Shown here: positions 14,769-15,799 of the stretch, piece after piece
Layout of the letters: the number at the start of each line of letters is the position of its first letter
How positions within the stretch are numbered: the first letter of the stretch is position 1
From: an uncultured Clostridia bacterium
Lineage (GTDB): Bacteria > Bacillota_I > Bacilli_A > RF39 > UBA660
Assembly: GCA_947304495.1 (NCBI GenBank)
Contig: CAMZBG010000028.1
Location: 1 to 15,799, forward strand
Direction: 5' to 3'
Length of the DNA stretch: 15,799 nt
Translations under genes and position numbers: made by a program
The notes under the pieces: generated by a model
Seen by the model: the letters and a program-made list of their open reading frames with translations, nothing else
Told to the model about the DNA's origin: nothing
Database searches by the model: none

Positions 14769-15799
14769 AATATCTATAAAGCACTTATGACCATTTAGAT
14801 CAATTTCTTCGGTTAAATCCTTAGCTTTTTCAATATTATTTGATAATGTCTCTTTCATAATATAATCTTGGAATTCTAGAATACAATTATCTACTTCTTC
14901 ATCACTATCATAGTATAACGTTATTCTATCTACAACATTATAATCTCTAGTCTTACGTAGTTGTTGCACTTTACTAATCAATTCTCTTACTATTCCTTCA
15001 TGAATTAAATCTTCTGTTAGATTAGTATTTAAGATAATAAAGTCATTCCCCATATAAGCTGCATCGAATCCTTCTTTAGCATTTATTCTTATATCTACCA
15101 TTTCCGGTGTAATAGACATATTCTTATCATCTATATCCATAACTATTGGATTACCATTACGCAATGATTTAATTTCATCTTCCGTTAAATTCATTAACTT
15201 AGTTTGAAATTCTTTTATTGAAGAACCAAATAATTTACCACATACTTTGAAATTAGGTTTAACTTCAAATGTCATATAAACAGATAAATCATCTTCGAAT
15301 AGAATCTCTTTTACATTTAATTCTTCCTTAATTAATTCCACAGTATCTCCAAGAATTTTTTTACTCTTACCATCTAAAATAGCTTGAGATATTGGTTGCC
15401 TTACTTTAATTTTAACCTCTTCTCTAGCATTTCTACCTAAAGAAATCAAATTACGTACTAAATCCATCTTCTCTTCTATTTTTTCATTAATATACTTTTT
15501 ATTAACTTTTGGATAATCAGTTAAATGAACAGATTCTTCATCAGTTAATCCTCTATACATTTCTTCACTTAAATAAGGTACTATTGGTGCTATTAATTTA
15601 GACAAACCAACTAATACTTCATAAGTAGTTTGATATACACTCTTCTTAGAATTATCTAATTCACTTCCCCAAAATCTATCCCTATTACGCCTAATATACC
15701 AGTTAGATAAATCTTCAGATACAAATGAAGCAAGGAATCTTACAGCTTTATTTAAATCATATTCTTCAAAAGAATTAGTTACATTTAATACTAACTTAT
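14760..15799 (-). CDS. ileS: Isoleucyl-tRNA synthetase, C-terminal part (5' end outside window)
   Basis: The 3' end of a class I aminoacyl-tRNA synthetase that charges tRNA-Ile in the cytosol. The frame is open to the window edge, so the TTG at 15605 is internal and not a start. The visible 345 residues begin KLVLNVTNSF and contain DLSNWYIRRNRDRFWGSE of the anticodon-binding domain, then LSKLIAPIVPYLSEEMYRGL and GRNAREEVKIKVRQPISQAI. The NWYxRRxRxRFW form is the mark of the eukaryote-like type 2 IleRS; type 1 enzymes (E. coli, B. subtilis) have a different segment and a C-terminal zinc finger. No zinc-ligand cysteines are seen near the C-terminus, which ends KCFIDIKR. Type 2 enzymes are generally less sensitive to mupirocin (family knowledge). 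The HIGH and KMSKS motifs are outside the window. Confidence 0.95.
   Translation of the reverse strand, partial: KLVLNVTNSFEEYDLNKAVRFLASFVSEDLSNWYIRRNRDRFWGSELDNSKKSVYQTTYEVLVGLSKLIAPIVPYLSEEMYRGLTDEESVHLTDYPKVNKKYINEKIEEKMDLVRNLISLGRNAREEVKIKVRQPISQAILDGKSKKILGDTVELIKEELNVKEILFEDDLSVYMTFEVKPNFKVCGKLFGSSIKEFQTKLMNLTEDEIKSLRNGNPIVMDIDDKNMSITPEMVDIRINAKEGFDAAYMGNDFIILNTNLTEDLIHEGIVRELISKVQQLRKTRDYNVVDRITLYYDSDEEVDNCILEFQDYIMKETLSNNIEKAKDLTEEIDLNGHKCFIDIKR

Noticed and set aside
14760..15605. A separate 281-residue gene starting at 15605
   Set aside because: The start is a TTG and the frame continues upstream to the window edge with clear IleRS sequence, so it is an internal codon of ileS.

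Overview
This is a very AT-rich window in which every supportable gene lies on the minus strand, so transcription runs from high to low coordinates. Gene content (a eukaryote-like isoleucyl-tRNA synthetase, a YmfF/YmfH M16 peptidase pair, RlmD, and SipW-type secreted proteins with Cys-rich surface repeats) points to a low-GC Bacillota or Mollicutes-related bacterium, probably an uncultured gut lineage. That placement is inference from base composition and family content only. UGG is used for Trp and TAA/TAG are clear stops, so the standard bacterial code fits.

Layout in transcription order. (1) 15799-14760: the 3' part of ileS, ending in a hairpin plus T-tract. (2) 14578-8010: a surface-protein export locus containing a DUF5305-like membrane protein, two paralogous TasA-like secreted proteins with four conserved cysteines each, a SipW-type (Ser/His) signal peptidase with a large added membrane domain, and a protein of about 1017 residues built from two long repeats. 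The secreted proteins carry the same kind of signal ('GxAYAALSxTL' or 'IGYSALSTVL'), which makes them likely substrates of the neighbouring peptidase. (3) 7964-6841: a further SipW-type surface protein gene, broken by a frameshift in the signal peptide and an in-frame TAA. (4) 6805-5468: a five-TM protein of unknown function with its own promoter and a strong terminator. (5) 5416-1118: a tightly overlapping operon of ymfF, ymfH, rlmD and a small Cys-rich membrane protein.

(6) 1107-138: the most unusual part. Downstream of rlmD two small genes (a 68-residue protein and a HIT-family hydrolase) are each preceded by a short copy of the rlmD 3' end, coding HCESITVLE(K/R)R-stop. In both copies the gene's ATG lies exactly 39 nt from the start of the repeat. 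Each gene is followed by an inverted repeat. This looks like a small array of gene-hairpin-scar modules accumulated at the rlmD 3' end. From memory, the 3' end of this methyltransferase gene ('rum') is an integration site for streptococcal mobile elements. No recombinase is present in the window, so the mechanism is inferred.
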